Shown here in pieces: positions 16,724 to 25,221 of a stretch of DNA of 64,000 nucleotides. This DNA is from Streptomyces filamentosus (GTDB lineage: Bacteria > Actinomycetota > Actinomycetes > Streptomycetales > Streptomycetaceae). Made by a program: the position numbers and the translations under genes. Position 1 is the first letter of the stretch, and each line of letters begins with the position of its first letter. The notes beneath the pieces were generated by a model. The model was not told where the DNA came from and did no database searches. It saw only the letters and a list, made by a program, of their open reading frames with translations. Location: positions 62,001 to 126,000 of the forward strand of contig NZ_BNBE01000004.1 of NCBI RefSeq assembly GCF_014654895.1. Reading direction: 5' to 3'.

Positions 16724-16750
16724 TATTGAAAATGGCTACCATAAGCATTT
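16724..16750. promoter_or_regulatory. Second Zur-like site
   Basis: The stretch 16724-16750 reads tattgaaaatggctaccataagcattt when spelled in two pieces: TATTGAAAATGG, CTACCATAAGCATTT. It contains the half-sites GAAAATGG and CCATAAGC (imperfect dyad around CTA) and is much more AT-rich than its surroundings. It resembles a Zur box and lies 60 bp after rpsN, but no intact gene starts just downstream. Confidence 0.4.
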
Positions 16751-16789
16751 ATGGTCGCTTCCGTGCGCGTGCGGCGCTCCACGGGCCCG

Positions 16790-17031
16790 CGAGGGGGACC
16801 ACGGGGAGCCGCACGTGCACGTACCGCCTCCCCCTTCCGCGGCGCCTTCGGCATCAGGTCTGGAACGAAGCGACGCACGCCGAGCGGCGAGGCGACGCCG
16901 AAGGGCGTACGGACGTCCTCGTCGGCACCACCCCCGAAGCGCGCGGCGAACTCACCCTGCGGCCGGTCCGCAATCGCCCCGAAGCCGTCACGCTCTCCGT
17001 GTCCGTGCAGGCCGGCCGACCACCGGAGTGA
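16790..17031 (+). pseudogene. Degraded ORF downstream of the Zur-like site
   Basis: One plus frame gives a protein-like end, VWNEATHAERRGDAEGRTDV then LVGTTPEARGELTLRPV, stopping at 17029-17031. Better-looking N-terminal pieces (GEPHVHVPPP; FRGAFGI) are in the other two frames, separated by the C/T-rich run near 16826. This suggests a frameshifted small gene formerly driven by the AT-rich site upstream. I do not recognise the protein. Confidence 0.25.
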
Positions 17032-17063
17032 TCGTCAAAAGTTCCGGATCGGGCCGTTGACGT

Positions 17064-17624
17064 CTATCGAGGCTGCTCCCACTGGGTCCGGGTGAGTTCA
17101 TACTCGACCTCGCCGTGCTCGGAGCCCTCGATCGCCTCCGGCCAGTCCCCCGTGAAATTCCGGACGAAGGACAGGCCCGACTTCTCCATGACGCGGCGGG
17201 AGCGGGCGTTGACGGCCATGGTGTTCGCGGTGACCCGCTCCACCCCTAGTTCCGCGAACCCCTTGTGAACCAGGGCCCGGGACCCCTCGGTGGCATAGCC
17301 ACGCCCCCACGCCGCCTGGTTCAACCGGTAGCCGAGTTCGACCACGGCGGGGCTCCGCTCCTCCAGCGGCCGGAACTCGAACCAGCCCAGGAACGTGCCG
17401 GTGCCCCTCTCCTGCGCGGCCCAGTAACCGCGGGTCTCCCAGCACGGATAGTCGTGCAGGAGCCGCGGCAGGGTCCGCGTCTCGATCGCCTCCCGACTGG
17501 TGGGGCGGCCGCCGTTGATGAAGCGCATGACCTCGGGGTCGTTGTCCAGGGCGAGCAGGTGGTCGATGTCGGCCGCCGTGAACGCGCGCAGGACGAGCCG
17601 GTCGGTCTCCAGGAAGTGGGGCAT
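17064..17624 (-). CDS. GNAT family N-acetyltransferase (RimJ-like)
   Basis: A 186-aa GNAT acetyltransferase of the RimJ/RimL type, transferring acetyl from acetyl-CoA to a protein N-terminus or small amine. N-terminal block FLETDRLVLRAFTAADIDHL; the acetyl-CoA loop is in LGYRLNQAAWGRGYATEGSR; the last motif is VNARSRRVMEKSGLSFVRNF. ATG 17624 gives the usual start just before the first strand. Substrate cannot be told from sequence. It stands alone, reading toward the zinc island. Confidence 0.9.
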   Translation of the reverse strand: MPHFLETDRLVLRAFTAADIDHLLALDNDPEVMRFINGGRPTSREAIETRTLPRLLHDYPCWETRGYWAAQERGTGTFLGWFEFRPLEERSPAVVELGYRLNQAAWGRGYATEGSRALVHKGFAELGVERVTANTMAVNARSRRVMEKSGLSFVRNFTGDWPEAIEGSEHGEVEYELTRTQWEQPR

Positions 17625-17771
17625 GCCGCGATCTTCACCACGGGCAGGCCGGGCCTGCCACTGATTTTCCGACCGGCGGCAGGCGGTGGCGTTCATGCGG
17701 CGCGGGCCTCGGGTGGCTCGGCCAGGGCGCCCCGCTCGCCGTCTCCCCGGCCGGTGGAAACCGCCATGACG

Positions 17772-18521
17772 TCACTCAGTCGATGCCGCTGCCGCTTCCA
17801 GGAGAGCGTCGGCTGTCGCCGGGTCGGCCGGGAGGAAGGCTTCGAGCTTCAGCTCGGAGAGGGTCACGTCGACGGCGGTGGCGAAGCTCGTGACGGTCGT
17901 CATGAGGCGGAGTTCGCCGTACGGGGAGCGCAGGTGCAGCGGCACCGCGAATCCGAGGGTCGTCCCGGACGGGTCCGGAGCGGGTACGTACCCGGCGAGT
18001 TCGTCCCGGAGTTCTGCCAGGTGGCCGAGGCGGGCCAGGACGTGGCGGCCCCACTCGGCGAGGTTGAGGACGCGGGGCGCGATGCCCAGAGGGTGCAGGG
18101 CGAGCCGGTAGACGTTCGCGCCCGGGCCGAGGAGTTCGGGGGCGGCGCCCTCGGCGAGCAGGTCGAAAGCGGTGTTGGCGGCGATCAGGCCGCCTCCGCC
18201 GTCGACGACCAGGGCCGGGTAGGGGAGGTGTCCGCGGAGGATGTGGGCGAGGGCCGTGCGGACCGGGGCCAGGGCCGGTCCGTCGAGCGGGGTCTCCGGG
18301 TGGGCGGGGGCGTAACCGGCGCGCAGCAGCAGTTCGTTGCGCTCCCGGAGGGGCAGGTCCATCGAGTCGGCCAGGCGCACGACCATGTTCCGGCCGGGGG
18401 CGGACCTGCCGGACTCGATGAAGCTGAGGTGGCGCTGGGTGGTGCCCGCCCGCAGCGCGAGGTCGAGCTGACTGAGACGGCGGCGGGCGCGGTGTTCGCG
18501 GAGGGCGCGGGGGAAGTCCAC
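17772..18521 (-). CDS. XRE-type regulator with MmyB-like ligand domain
   Basis: A 249-aa regulator. The N-terminal XRE helix-turn-helix (RRRLSQLDLALRAGTTQRHL with SFIESGRSAPGR) is followed by an MmyB-like domain (YPALVVDGGGGLIAANTAFD; PGANVYRLALHPLGIAPRVL), which binds small hydrophobic ligands in its family. GTG 18521 is preferred as relatives begin a few residues before FPRALREHR; an ATG at 18557 is in frame. Divergent from the LLM flavin oxidoreductase 86 bp away, its probable target. Confidence 0.88.
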   Translation of the reverse strand: MDFPRALREHRARRRLSQLDLALRAGTTQRHLSFIESGRSAPGRNMVVRLADSMDLPLRERNELLLRAGYAPAHPETPLDGPALAPVRTALAHILRGHLPYPALVVDGGGGLIAANTAFDLLAEGAAPELLGPGANVYRLALHPLGIAPRVLNLAEWGRHVLARLGHLAELRDELAGYVPAPDPSGTTLGFAVPLHLRSPYGELRLMTTVTSFATAVDVTLSELKLEAFLPADPATADALLEAAAASTE

Positions 18522-18607
18522 GGTCCTGTTGTAACGGCGGGCGGGCTTCCGGGCCATTCCCCCGGGGGAATTGAGCCGGGCCGCCGGCGCCCGCGACGAT
18601 CCCCGGC

Positions 18608-19567
18608 ATGGACATCGGTGTACTGCTTCCGACCGGATCCGCCCAGTGGGGACCGGCCGACGACCCCCGGGACCTGATCGCCTTCGGGCGCCGGGCCGAA
18701 CGGGCCGGTTTCTCCTCCCTCTTCGTCAACGACACCCTGATCGGCCCGCGCATCGAGGCACTGACCATGCTGGCCGCGCTCGCCCCCGCGACGCAGACCG
18801 TGACGCTGGGGACGGCGGCGCTGCTGCCGCACCTGCGCCGGCCGGTGCAGGCCGCGCAGTCCCTCGCCTCGGTCGACCTGCTGTCCGGGGGCCGGCTCGT
18901 GGTGACGGTCGGCGCCGGTTTCCCCGGCCGCTTCGGTCGGCCCCTCTATACGCTGTCCGAGCTGCCGTGGGCCGGGCGCTTCGCGCGCCTGGACGAGACC
19001 GTCGCCCTGTGGCGGGCGGTGTGGGACGGGGAGGACTCCTTCCACGGCGCGTTCCTGCGGTTCGACGGCATCCCGGCCGTGACGAGGCCCTACCGGGAGG
19101 GCGGGCCGCCCGTCTGGCTCGGTGGGGCCGCTCCCGCGGCCCTGGCCCGGACCGGCCGCTCGTACGACGGCTGGCTGCCCTATCCGCCCGATCCCGGCGA
19201 CTACGCGCGCGGGCTCCGTACGGTCCGGGCGGCGGCGGCCGGAGCCGGACGCGCCGCCGGAGACGTCACGCCCGCGCTGTTCGTCTCGGTGCGCGTCGAA
19301 GACGACGCCGAGCGCGGCCGGCGCGCGCTGGACTCCTACGCGCGGGCCACGTACGGCATGCCGCTGGAGGAGCTGGAGAAGGTCCAGGCCGTCGTCACGG
19401 GCCCCGCCGATGAGGTGCGCGAGCGGCTGGCGCAGTACGCCGCCGCCGGCGCCCGGCACGTCGTCGTCCGCCTCGGCGCCCTGGACCTGCGCGCCCAGCA
19501 CGAACAGCTCGACAGGGTCGCGGGCCTGCTCCCGGCGCTCCGGGGCGAACCTTCGGGCAGGTCCTAG
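18608..19567 (+). CDS. LLM class flavin-dependent oxidoreductase
   Basis: A 319-aa luciferase-like TIM-barrel enzyme using FMN or F420. N-terminal MDIGVLLPTGSAQWGPADDP; FVNDTLIGPRIEALTMLAAL; the conserved SVDLLSGGRLVVTVGAGFPG; PPVWLGGAAPAALARTGRSY. Family members oxidise small organics or xenobiotics; the substrate is not predictable. ATG 18608 is the first in frame. The divergent XRE/MmyB regulator probably controls it. A stem-loop lies 175 bp downstream. Confidence 0.9.
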   Translation: MDIGVLLPTGSAQWGPADDPRDLIAFGRRAERAGFSSLFVNDTLIGPRIEALTMLAALAPATQTVTLGTAALLPHLRRPVQAAQSLASVDLLSGGRLVVTVGAGFPGRFGRPLYTLSELPWAGRFARLDETVALWRAVWDGEDSFHGAFLRFDGIPAVTRPYREGGPPVWLGGAAPAALARTGRSYDGWLPYPPDPGDYARGLRTVRAAAAGAGRAAGDVTPALFVSVRVEDDAERGRRALDSYARATYGMPLEELEKVQAVVTGPADEVRERLAQYAAAGARHVVVRLGALDLRAQHEQLDRVAGLLPALRGEPSGRS

Positions 19568-19742
19568 CTTTTGAGCCAGGATTCTGTTCGGACATGAGGC
19601 GAGGCGTTCGAAGGTCTCGTCCGCGCTCTGGGGCAAGACGCAGGGCTCGGGACCGGTGTTCCAGGCGGCGGTCCGGTCCGGGCCCGGATGTCCTGTTCCA
19701 GGGCCTGGACGGTCCTGTGAATGCTTCGCCGTTCCCTGGGCC

Positions 19743-19765
19743 GCCCCCGGTCAGAGACCGGGGGC
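19743..19765. terminator. Stem-loop between convergent genes
   Basis: A perfect 10-bp stem, GCCCCCGGTC and GACCGGGGGC, with an AGA loop, lies between the convergent LLM oxidoreductase and M20 amidohydrolase genes. It could end transcripts from either side. No long T-run follows. The rest of 19568-19817 shows no gene. Confidence 0.6.
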
Positions 19766-19817
19766 TTGTCGGCGTCATGGCTGCCCGCTGTCCTCGCCCG
19801 GCCTGTAGGTGTGGCGG

Positions 19818-21077
19818 TCACCTGGTCTTCAGCCAGCTGAGAGCTGCTGTCGTCATGGCCGTGACACCTGTGGTGAGGGTGGGCTCGACGACCGGGGCGA
19901 AGTGCGGGGAGTGGTTGGAGGGGACGTCGCGGGCGACCGTGCCGGACTTCTGCGCCTTCTCGTACGCGGCGGGGTCGGTACCGCCGAAGAACCAGTAGCA
20001 GACGGGCGCGCCGGAGGCGGTGCCGAAGGCGGCGCAGTCCTCGCTGCCGGTCGCGGGGCCGGGGTCGAAAACGCGCTCTTCGCCGAAGCGTCCGCGGAAG
20101 GCGGTGAGGGTGCGGTCCGTGGCGCCGGCGTCGTTGACGAGGACGGGGAAGGTGTCGAGGGTCTCGATGAGGGGTTCGCGCGGGGCTCCGGCGGCGGCCG
20201 CCTCGCCTTCGACGATGCGGCGGACGGCGGCCAGGACGGTGGCGCGCACCTCGTCGGTGTAGGTGCGGATGTTGAGCTTGAGCTCGGCGGTGTCCGGGAT
20301 GACGTTGTCCGTCGTGCCGGCGTTGAGCGCGCCGACGGTGACGACGGCGGTGTCGCCGCCCGCGATCTCGCGGGAGACCACGGTCTGCAGGCGCATCACG
20401 GTGGCGGCGGCCATGACGACCGGGTCGACGGCGGCCTCGGGACGCGAGCCGTGGGCTCCTTTGCCGAACAGGGTGACCTTGAGCGCGTCGGTCGCGGCGA
20501 GCGCCGGGCCGGGATGGCAGCCGACCGTGCCGGCGGGGAACGGGCCGACGTGCTGGCCGAGGACGACGTCCGGGATCCCGACCCGGTCGAACAGGCCGTC
20601 GTCCACCATGGCCTGCGCACCGGCGCCGATCTCCTCGGCGGGCTGGAAGACGGCGGTGATCGTGCCGGACCAGGAGTCGCGGCCGGCGGCGAGCAGGTCC
20701 AGTGCTCCCAGGAGGCAGGTGACGTGCATGTCGTGGCCGCAGGCGTGCATGACGCCGTCAGTGGTGCTCGCGTACGGCAGACCGGTCTGCTCGGTGACGG
20801 GGAGGGCGTCGAAGTCGGCGCGCAGCAGGACGTGCGGGCCGGCGCCGTTGGCGAGGACGCCGACGACGCCGGTGCGGCCGAGCCCGGTGATGACCTCGAG
20901 GCCGAGAGCCCCCAGGCGTTCCGCGACCAGGCCGGAGGTGCGGTGCTCCTGGAAGGACAGTTCGGGGTGGGCGTGCAGGTCCCGGTAGAGGTCCGCCAGG
21001 CCCGGAGCCGTCTGGGGCAGCCCCGCGAGGACGGTGTCGGCAGCCGTCGTACCGGAGGGGTGTCCCGCATCGCTCAT
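19818..21077 (-). CDS. M20 family amidohydrolase
   Basis: A 419-aa M20D metallohydrolase (aminoacylase/IAA-amino-acid hydrolase type) that cleaves N-acyl amino acids. Metal ligands visible: MHACGHDMHVTCLLGALDLL, FQPAEEIGAGAQAM (catalytic Glu pair), GQHVGPFPAG, and the final His in SNHSPHFAP. A dimerisation insert follows at LKVTLFGKGAHGSRPEAAVD. ATG 21077 (MSDAGHPSGT) is chosen; the frame is open upstream but low-complexity. Cytoplasmic. Substrate unknown. Confidence 0.92.
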   Translation of the reverse strand: MSDAGHPSGTTAADTVLAGLPQTAPGLADLYRDLHAHPELSFQEHRTSGLVAERLGALGLEVITGLGRTGVVGVLANGAGPHVLLRADFDALPVTEQTGLPYASTTDGVMHACGHDMHVTCLLGALDLLAAGRDSWSGTITAVFQPAEEIGAGAQAMVDDGLFDRVGIPDVVLGQHVGPFPAGTVGCHPGPALAATDALKVTLFGKGAHGSRPEAAVDPVVMAAATVMRLQTVVSREIAGGDTAVVTVGALNAGTTDNVIPDTAELKLNIRTYTDEVRATVLAAVRRIVEGEAAAAGAPREPLIETLDTFPVLVNDAGATDRTLTAFRGRFGEERVFDPGPATGSEDCAAFGTASGAPVCYWFFGGTDPAAYEKAQKSGTVARDVPSNHSPHFAPVVEPTLTTGVTAMTTAALSWLKTR

Positions 21078-21154
21078 GATCACATGCTGTCGGACCGGCC
21101 GCGGTCCGGCCCGCCCGGCGGACCGTCCGGGTGACGCCTCGGCCGTGCTCCCGG

Positions 21155-21314
21155 TCAGGCGCTGCGGCGGACGGTCTGCTCCCGGATGGCTTCGGTCTCC
21201 GGCTCGGTGCCGGCGTCGAGGCGGCGGTCGACGGTGAACGGGGTGGTGCAGGCGGTGCGCGGCGCTCGGCCGGGTGAAGGGGGTGCGGCGCGCCCTCGTC
21301 GTGGTGACGGTCAT
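21155..21314 (-). pseudogene. Small frameshifted ORF
   Basis: An ATG at 21314 (MTVTTTRARRTPFTRPS) has GGTGAG just upstream. A shift of one base around 21240-21270 would join it to a protein-like end in the next frame, TTPFTVDRRLDAGTEPETEA then IREQTVRRSA, stopping at 21155-21157. The ORF would be about 52 aa. I do not recognise it; it could be a remnant or chance. Confidence 0.25.
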
Positions 21315-21594
21315 CTCACCGACCTCTGCCCCGAGCCACCACGGCTGCGCGTTGCGGGTGACTGCAGTGCGCCGGGCGGCCGTTGCCGGTCGCGTCGCCG
21401 AGGAAAATTCCGAGGGAGCTGCCGAGGGAGCTGCCGACCACGAACGACGGGGCGCCTGTGGGTACGGCATGGCCGCGGTGGTGGCCGCCGTCTCCCAGGG
21501 CTTGCCGGTACGCAGGACGGGCCGGGCAGGTCACCAGCGCCCGCTCGCCCTGCGCGAGCGTCGCGGGCGGGTAGGTGCGGAGTCGGTGTCTGGC

Positions 21595-22035
21595 TCAGGC
21601 CGGTGGTCGGAAGCCGACCTGCCAGTGCCACGTGCCACCCCGGCAGCTCAGGACCGTGCCACCGTCCCTCACATACAGGACGTCCTCGTTTTCGTCCCAG
21701 GCCATGCGCAGCAGCTCGTCCCGGGGGTCGCCTTGCAGCACCCGCTTCCACAACGTGCCCGTCGGAGCTCCGACGGTCTCCACGCCGAGGGACCGCACGT
21801 CTTCGAGGGCCAGGAGCACAGGCCCGATTCGCCGGTACGGCGTCGCTTCGGACTCCACGTACGCATCGGAGAAAGCCAGCTCGACGTGGAGGGACCCGTC
21901 CGACGGCAGCACCGACGTGCGGTACCCCTCGGATTCGACGTCCATCTCGCCGATGCCGGGGATCTCCCAGCCGGTGATCTCCCGGAGGGACGGCTCGGAC
22001 TCTGTCCCCAGAACCGGGGTGCAGCCTTCCCACAT
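21595..22035 (-). CDS. Hypothetical protein
   Basis: A 146-aa acidic cytoplasmic protein: EITGWEIPGIGEMDVESEGY, then HVELAFSDAYVESEATPYRR, DELLRMAWDENEDVLYVRDG. Alternating strands suggest a compact beta-rich fold. ATG 22035 with GAAAGG upstream is chosen over an in-frame ATG at 22080. No family recognised and no linked partner; a plus-strand small membrane protein lies 300 bp beyond its start. Confidence 0.6.
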   Translation of the reverse strand: MWEGCTPVLGTESEPSLREITGWEIPGIGEMDVESEGYRTSVLPSDGSLHVELAFSDAYVESEATPYRRIGPVLLALEDVRSLGVETVGAPTGTLWKRVLQGDPRDELLRMAWDENEDVLYVRDGGTVLSCRGGTWHWQVGFRPPA

Positions 22036-22342
22036 GGTCGACCTTTCGTTTCGAGACAGTCGATCGTATCGACCCTTCAACCAGCTTCTGCGGGGCCGCC
22101 AGGTCGCGGGCGGGCGCGGCGCCCCGTCGCCCCCCCGGGGGCAGGGGTATACGCACCTCCCGCTGGGCGTCCGGGATCTGTCCGCGCGGCGTCCTGGGCT
22201 GCGCCGCCCGCCTCGCGGAGGGGTCCCGTCTGCTTCCCGGACCGTCCGATGGGCGTGTGCGGGCCGGATTCGGGGGCACCCGGGCGTCGAAGGCGGGTCC
22301 GACCGGACCGGCCCGGTACAACTGCTCGTGGAGGAGAGGCAG

Positions 22343-22615
22343 ATGACGACGCACTACAGCAACCAGCCCACCGGACAGCAGTCCTACGGCGCGCCGGAGC
22401 GCACCGCGACCGACAACGTGCTGAGCATCATCGCAATGGTCCTCGGCGTGGTCGCGCTGCTTTTCCTGCCGATCGTCCTCGGCGTGATCGGCGTCGTGCT
22501 GGCCGTCGTCGCCAAGGCCGTCCGGCACGAGCGGCTCGCGGTGCCCGCGATCGTCGTCGCCGCGGTCGGCCTGATCGGCGGCATGGTCCTCGGCGCCCTC
22601 GTCGCCTCCGCCTGA
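22343..22615 (+). CDS. Small DUF4190-like membrane protein
   Basis: A 90-aa protein with a hydrophilic Gln/Thr-rich N-terminus (MTTHYSNQPTGQQSYG) and two hydrophobic helices: VLSIIAMVLGVVALLFLPIV running into LGVIGVVLAVVAKAV, and LAVPAIVVAAVGLIGGMVLG. This is the layout of DUF4190 and related small actinobacterial membrane proteins. ATG 22343 has GAGGAGAGG upstream. Function unknown. Confidence 0.75.
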   Translation: MTTHYSNQPTGQQSYGAPERTATDNVLSIIAMVLGVVALLFLPIVLGVIGVVLAVVAKAVRHERLAVPAIVVAAVGLIGGMVLGALVASA

Positions 22616-22966
22616 CCCGCGGACCGGACCGGTCCGTACCACGGGCCCTCCGCATCCGCCCGCCTCGGTCGGCGGCCGTCCCCGTGCTCGACGGAGGGAG
22701 ACGGCTACCGGCCGAGGCGGTCCGGTGTCCGGGCCCTGTCCTGCCCGCTCAGCGCCGAGCGGCGTACGCCATCGCTCGCGGGTCGTCACGCCCGGGTCCG
22801 TACACGGCCCTCCGGAGCGCGGCCCACGGACGAGGCTCCGGTCACGCGGACGGCTGATTCCGAACACACGTGAACGAAGGGCTCCGGACCACGCGGACGA
22901 GGTCCCGGGCACCCGCGGACCGGACCCGGGACACGCGGACAACCCGCCCCGGACAGGGCGGCCCCG
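22616..22966. other. Gap between convergent genes
   Basis: About 350 bases between the small membrane protein and the acyl-CoA oxidase-like gene. No reading frame gives a recognisable protein. A short CCGCCC/GGGCGG stem (22944-22961) just after the end of the minus-strand gene may contribute to termination. Confidence 0.4.
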
Positions 22967-24928
22967 TCAGCCCAGCAGGTCGGGCGCGCGCAGCAGCTGC
23001 GGCGGGATCCGCCAGGCGTCGACCAGGTCGACGGCGAGGGGGCGGACCTCGCGGCACAGGTCGTTCACCTCGCGGCTGATCGCCTTGGACCGCTGCACGG
23101 TGAGGCGCCCGTGCTCCATGAACCAGGCCCGGTCCGCCTCGATCACCGTCAGGGCGTGGAGGTCGCACAGCAGCTTCAGGGCGGCCTTGTTCCCGCCGTC
23201 GGGCAGGGCCTTCACGGCGTCGACGAACGATTCGAGCACCAGCCGTTCCGCGTGGGCGTGGGCGAGCGCGATCACGTGGTCCTGCACCGAGGAGAAGACC
23301 GCTCCGGGGTCGCCTCCCCCGTCGACGCCGGCCTTCAGGCGGCGGGCCAGGCCGCCGAGCATGTGCTCCTCGCGGAAGCGGACCATGGCCAGCTGGTACT
23401 CCGGGTCGAGCAGTCCGGCCTCCCGGTCCCACTCGTCGCCGCCGGGCAGCAGGTCGCGGACCCGCTCCAGGAGCTTGTGGGCGGAGGTCTTCTCGATGAC
23501 GGTCTCGACCGCGAGGCCCGTGACGTAGCGGACCATCCCCAGCTGGTCCAGGTCCTCGAACTCGCCGGCGTGATCGGTGAGCAGCCCCTTCGCCACCAGC
23601 TGGAGCAGGACGTGGTTGTCGCCCTCGAAGGTGGTGAAGACGTCGCTGTCCGCCTTGAGGGCGGCGAAGCGGTTCACCGCCAGGTACCCGGCGCCGCCGC
23701 ACGCCTCGCGGCACTCCTGCACGGTGCGCGTGGCGTGCCAGGTGCCGAGCGCCTTCATGCCCGCGGCCCGCGACTCCAGGCGCCGGCGTGCCTGCGGTGA
23801 GTCGTCGTCGCCGGAGAAGACGGCGTGCAGCTGCCCGCGTACGGCGTCCTGGGCGAAGTGCAGGGCGTACGTGCGGGCGAGCAGCGGCAGCAGCCGTCGC
23901 TGGTGCAGTCCGTAGTCCAGCAGCAGTTGTTCCCCGGCGCCCGGGGACGCCCCGAACTGCCGCCTGCGCACGGCGTACTTGACGGCGAGGGTGAGCGCGA
24001 CCTTCGCCACGCTCACGCCGGCGCCGCCGACGCAGACCCGGCCCTGGACGAGCGTGCCCAGCATGGTGAAGAAGCGGCGGTCGGGATTGTCGATGGAGCT
24101 GACGTACGCGCCCTCGGGCGTGACGTCGGCGAAGCGGTTGAGGAGCGCCTCGCGCGGGACGCGGACGCCGTGGAAGCGGATGCGGCCGTTGTCGACGCCG
24201 TTGAGGCCCATCTTGAGCCCGTCGTCCTCGATCTCGACGCCCTCCAGGACCTCGCCACCGGACCGCAGCGGCACGATCAGCGCGTGTACGCCCCGGGCCT
24301 CGCCGCCGACCTCCAGCTGGGCGAAGACGACCGCGAGCTCCGCGTGGCGGGCGGCGTTGCCGATGTAGTCCTTGCGGGCCGCCTCGCCCTCGGTGGTGAT
24401 CACGAACTCGCCGGCGGCCGCGTCGTAGCGGGCGACCGTGCCGAGCGCCTGCACGTTGGAGCCGTGCCCGGACTCGGTCATCGCGAAGCAGCCCAGCAGC
24501 CGGCCGGCCACCAGGTCCGCGAGGTAGGCGTCATGGTGGCGGGCGGTGCCCAGTTGCAGGATCGCCCCGCCGAACAGGCCGAACTGCACCCCGACCTTGA
24601 CCAGCACCGACAGGTCGCCGAACGCGAGGGTCTCGAAGGCCGCGACGGAGGCGCCGATGTCGTCCCCGCCGCCGTACGCCGCCGGGAAGCCCATACCGGT
24701 CTGCCCGGTCCCGGCCATCGTGACCGCGACGTCCCGCACCCGCTCGCGGAACGCCTCCCGGTCGAGCCGCTCGGCGTCGTCCAGGACGGAGGAATGGGCC
24801 GCCAGGTTGGTCCGTACGAGGTCGCGGACCCCTGCGTGCTCCCCGTCCAGGAGGCGCGCCAGGGCCTCGACGTCGATCTCGGGCCGTACGGAGCCGCTCG
24901 CGGCGGCGGAGGAGTCGTCGGATGCCAT
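22967..24928 (-). CDS. Acyl-CoA dehydrogenase/oxidase family protein
   Basis: A 653-aa flavoprotein with the acyl-CoA oxidase build: an N-terminal helical domain, the FAD-contact motif FAMTESGHGSNVQALG (about 153-168), the middle beta domain, and the C-terminal helical domain with RTVQECREACGGAGYLAVNR. Length (about 650 aa versus about 390 for ordinary dehydrogenases) fits the oxidase-like class, which oxidises fatty acyl-CoA with transfer of electrons to O2 or another acceptor. ATG 24928 starts MASDDSSAAASG. A monocistronic gene with no fatty-acid genes nearby. Confidence 0.9.
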   Translation of the reverse strand: MASDDSSAAASGSVRPEIDVEALARLLDGEHAGVRDLVRTNLAAHSSVLDDAERLDREAFRERVRDVAVTMAGTGQTGMGFPAAYGGGDDIGASVAAFETLAFGDLSVLVKVGVQFGLFGGAILQLGTARHHDAYLADLVAGRLLGCFAMTESGHGSNVQALGTVARYDAAAGEFVITTEGEAARKDYIGNAARHAELAVVFAQLEVGGEARGVHALIVPLRSGGEVLEGVEIEDDGLKMGLNGVDNGRIRFHGVRVPREALLNRFADVTPEGAYVSSIDNPDRRFFTMLGTLVQGRVCVGGAGVSVAKVALTLAVKYAVRRRQFGASPGAGEQLLLDYGLHQRRLLPLLARTYALHFAQDAVRGQLHAVFSGDDDSPQARRRLESRAAGMKALGTWHATRTVQECREACGGAGYLAVNRFAALKADSDVFTTFEGDNHVLLQLVAKGLLTDHAGEFEDLDQLGMVRYVTGLAVETVIEKTSAHKLLERVRDLLPGGDEWDREAGLLDPEYQLAMVRFREEHMLGGLARRLKAGVDGGGDPGAVFSSVQDHVIALAHAHAERLVLESFVDAVKALPDGGNKAALKLLCDLHALTVIEADRAWFMEHGRLTVQRSKAISREVNDLCREVRPLAVDLVDAWRIPPQLLRAPDLLG

Positions 24929-24969
24929 GGGCGTCCGTTACCCCGCCGCGCCCGTGTCATACCGGACGT

Positions 24970-25175
24970 GATCACGGGAAGGAGGAGTTCCGGGTCCGTC
25001 AGGAAGAGGACGACGCCGAGCACCGACGGGCGGGAGCCCGTGCCGAGCACGCCTTCGCCCGGATGAAGAGCGGGAAGGTCATGCGCGACTGCCTGGACGG
25101 GACGACGGCCTCCACCGCCCCGTCCAGGCCGTCGTCCCATCCGCAACCTCGCCATGACAGGGTGGACCACCCGCG
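24970..25175 (+). pseudogene. IS5-type transposase C-terminal relic
   Basis: Plus-strand fragments of a DDE transposase tail are spread over three frames. RRAGARAEHAFARMKSGKVM then RDC, next frame GLHRPVQAV, next frame PIRNLAM. Intact relatives read ARVEHVFARMKTWKILRDC...GVHHAMLGIARLHNLA. Two frameshifts are therefore present. The same transposase family has an N-terminal relic at 28027-28685 that ends just at RARVE. Confidence 0.6.
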
Positions 25176-25221
25176 CGAAGCGCCTTCAGACGTGCCCGAG
25201 CCGGACCTTGCGCAACGCCCT

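Noticed and set aside
19809..21134. 441-codon plus-strand frame
   Set aside because: It mirrors the M20 amidohydrolase, which has complete metal motifs on the other strand.
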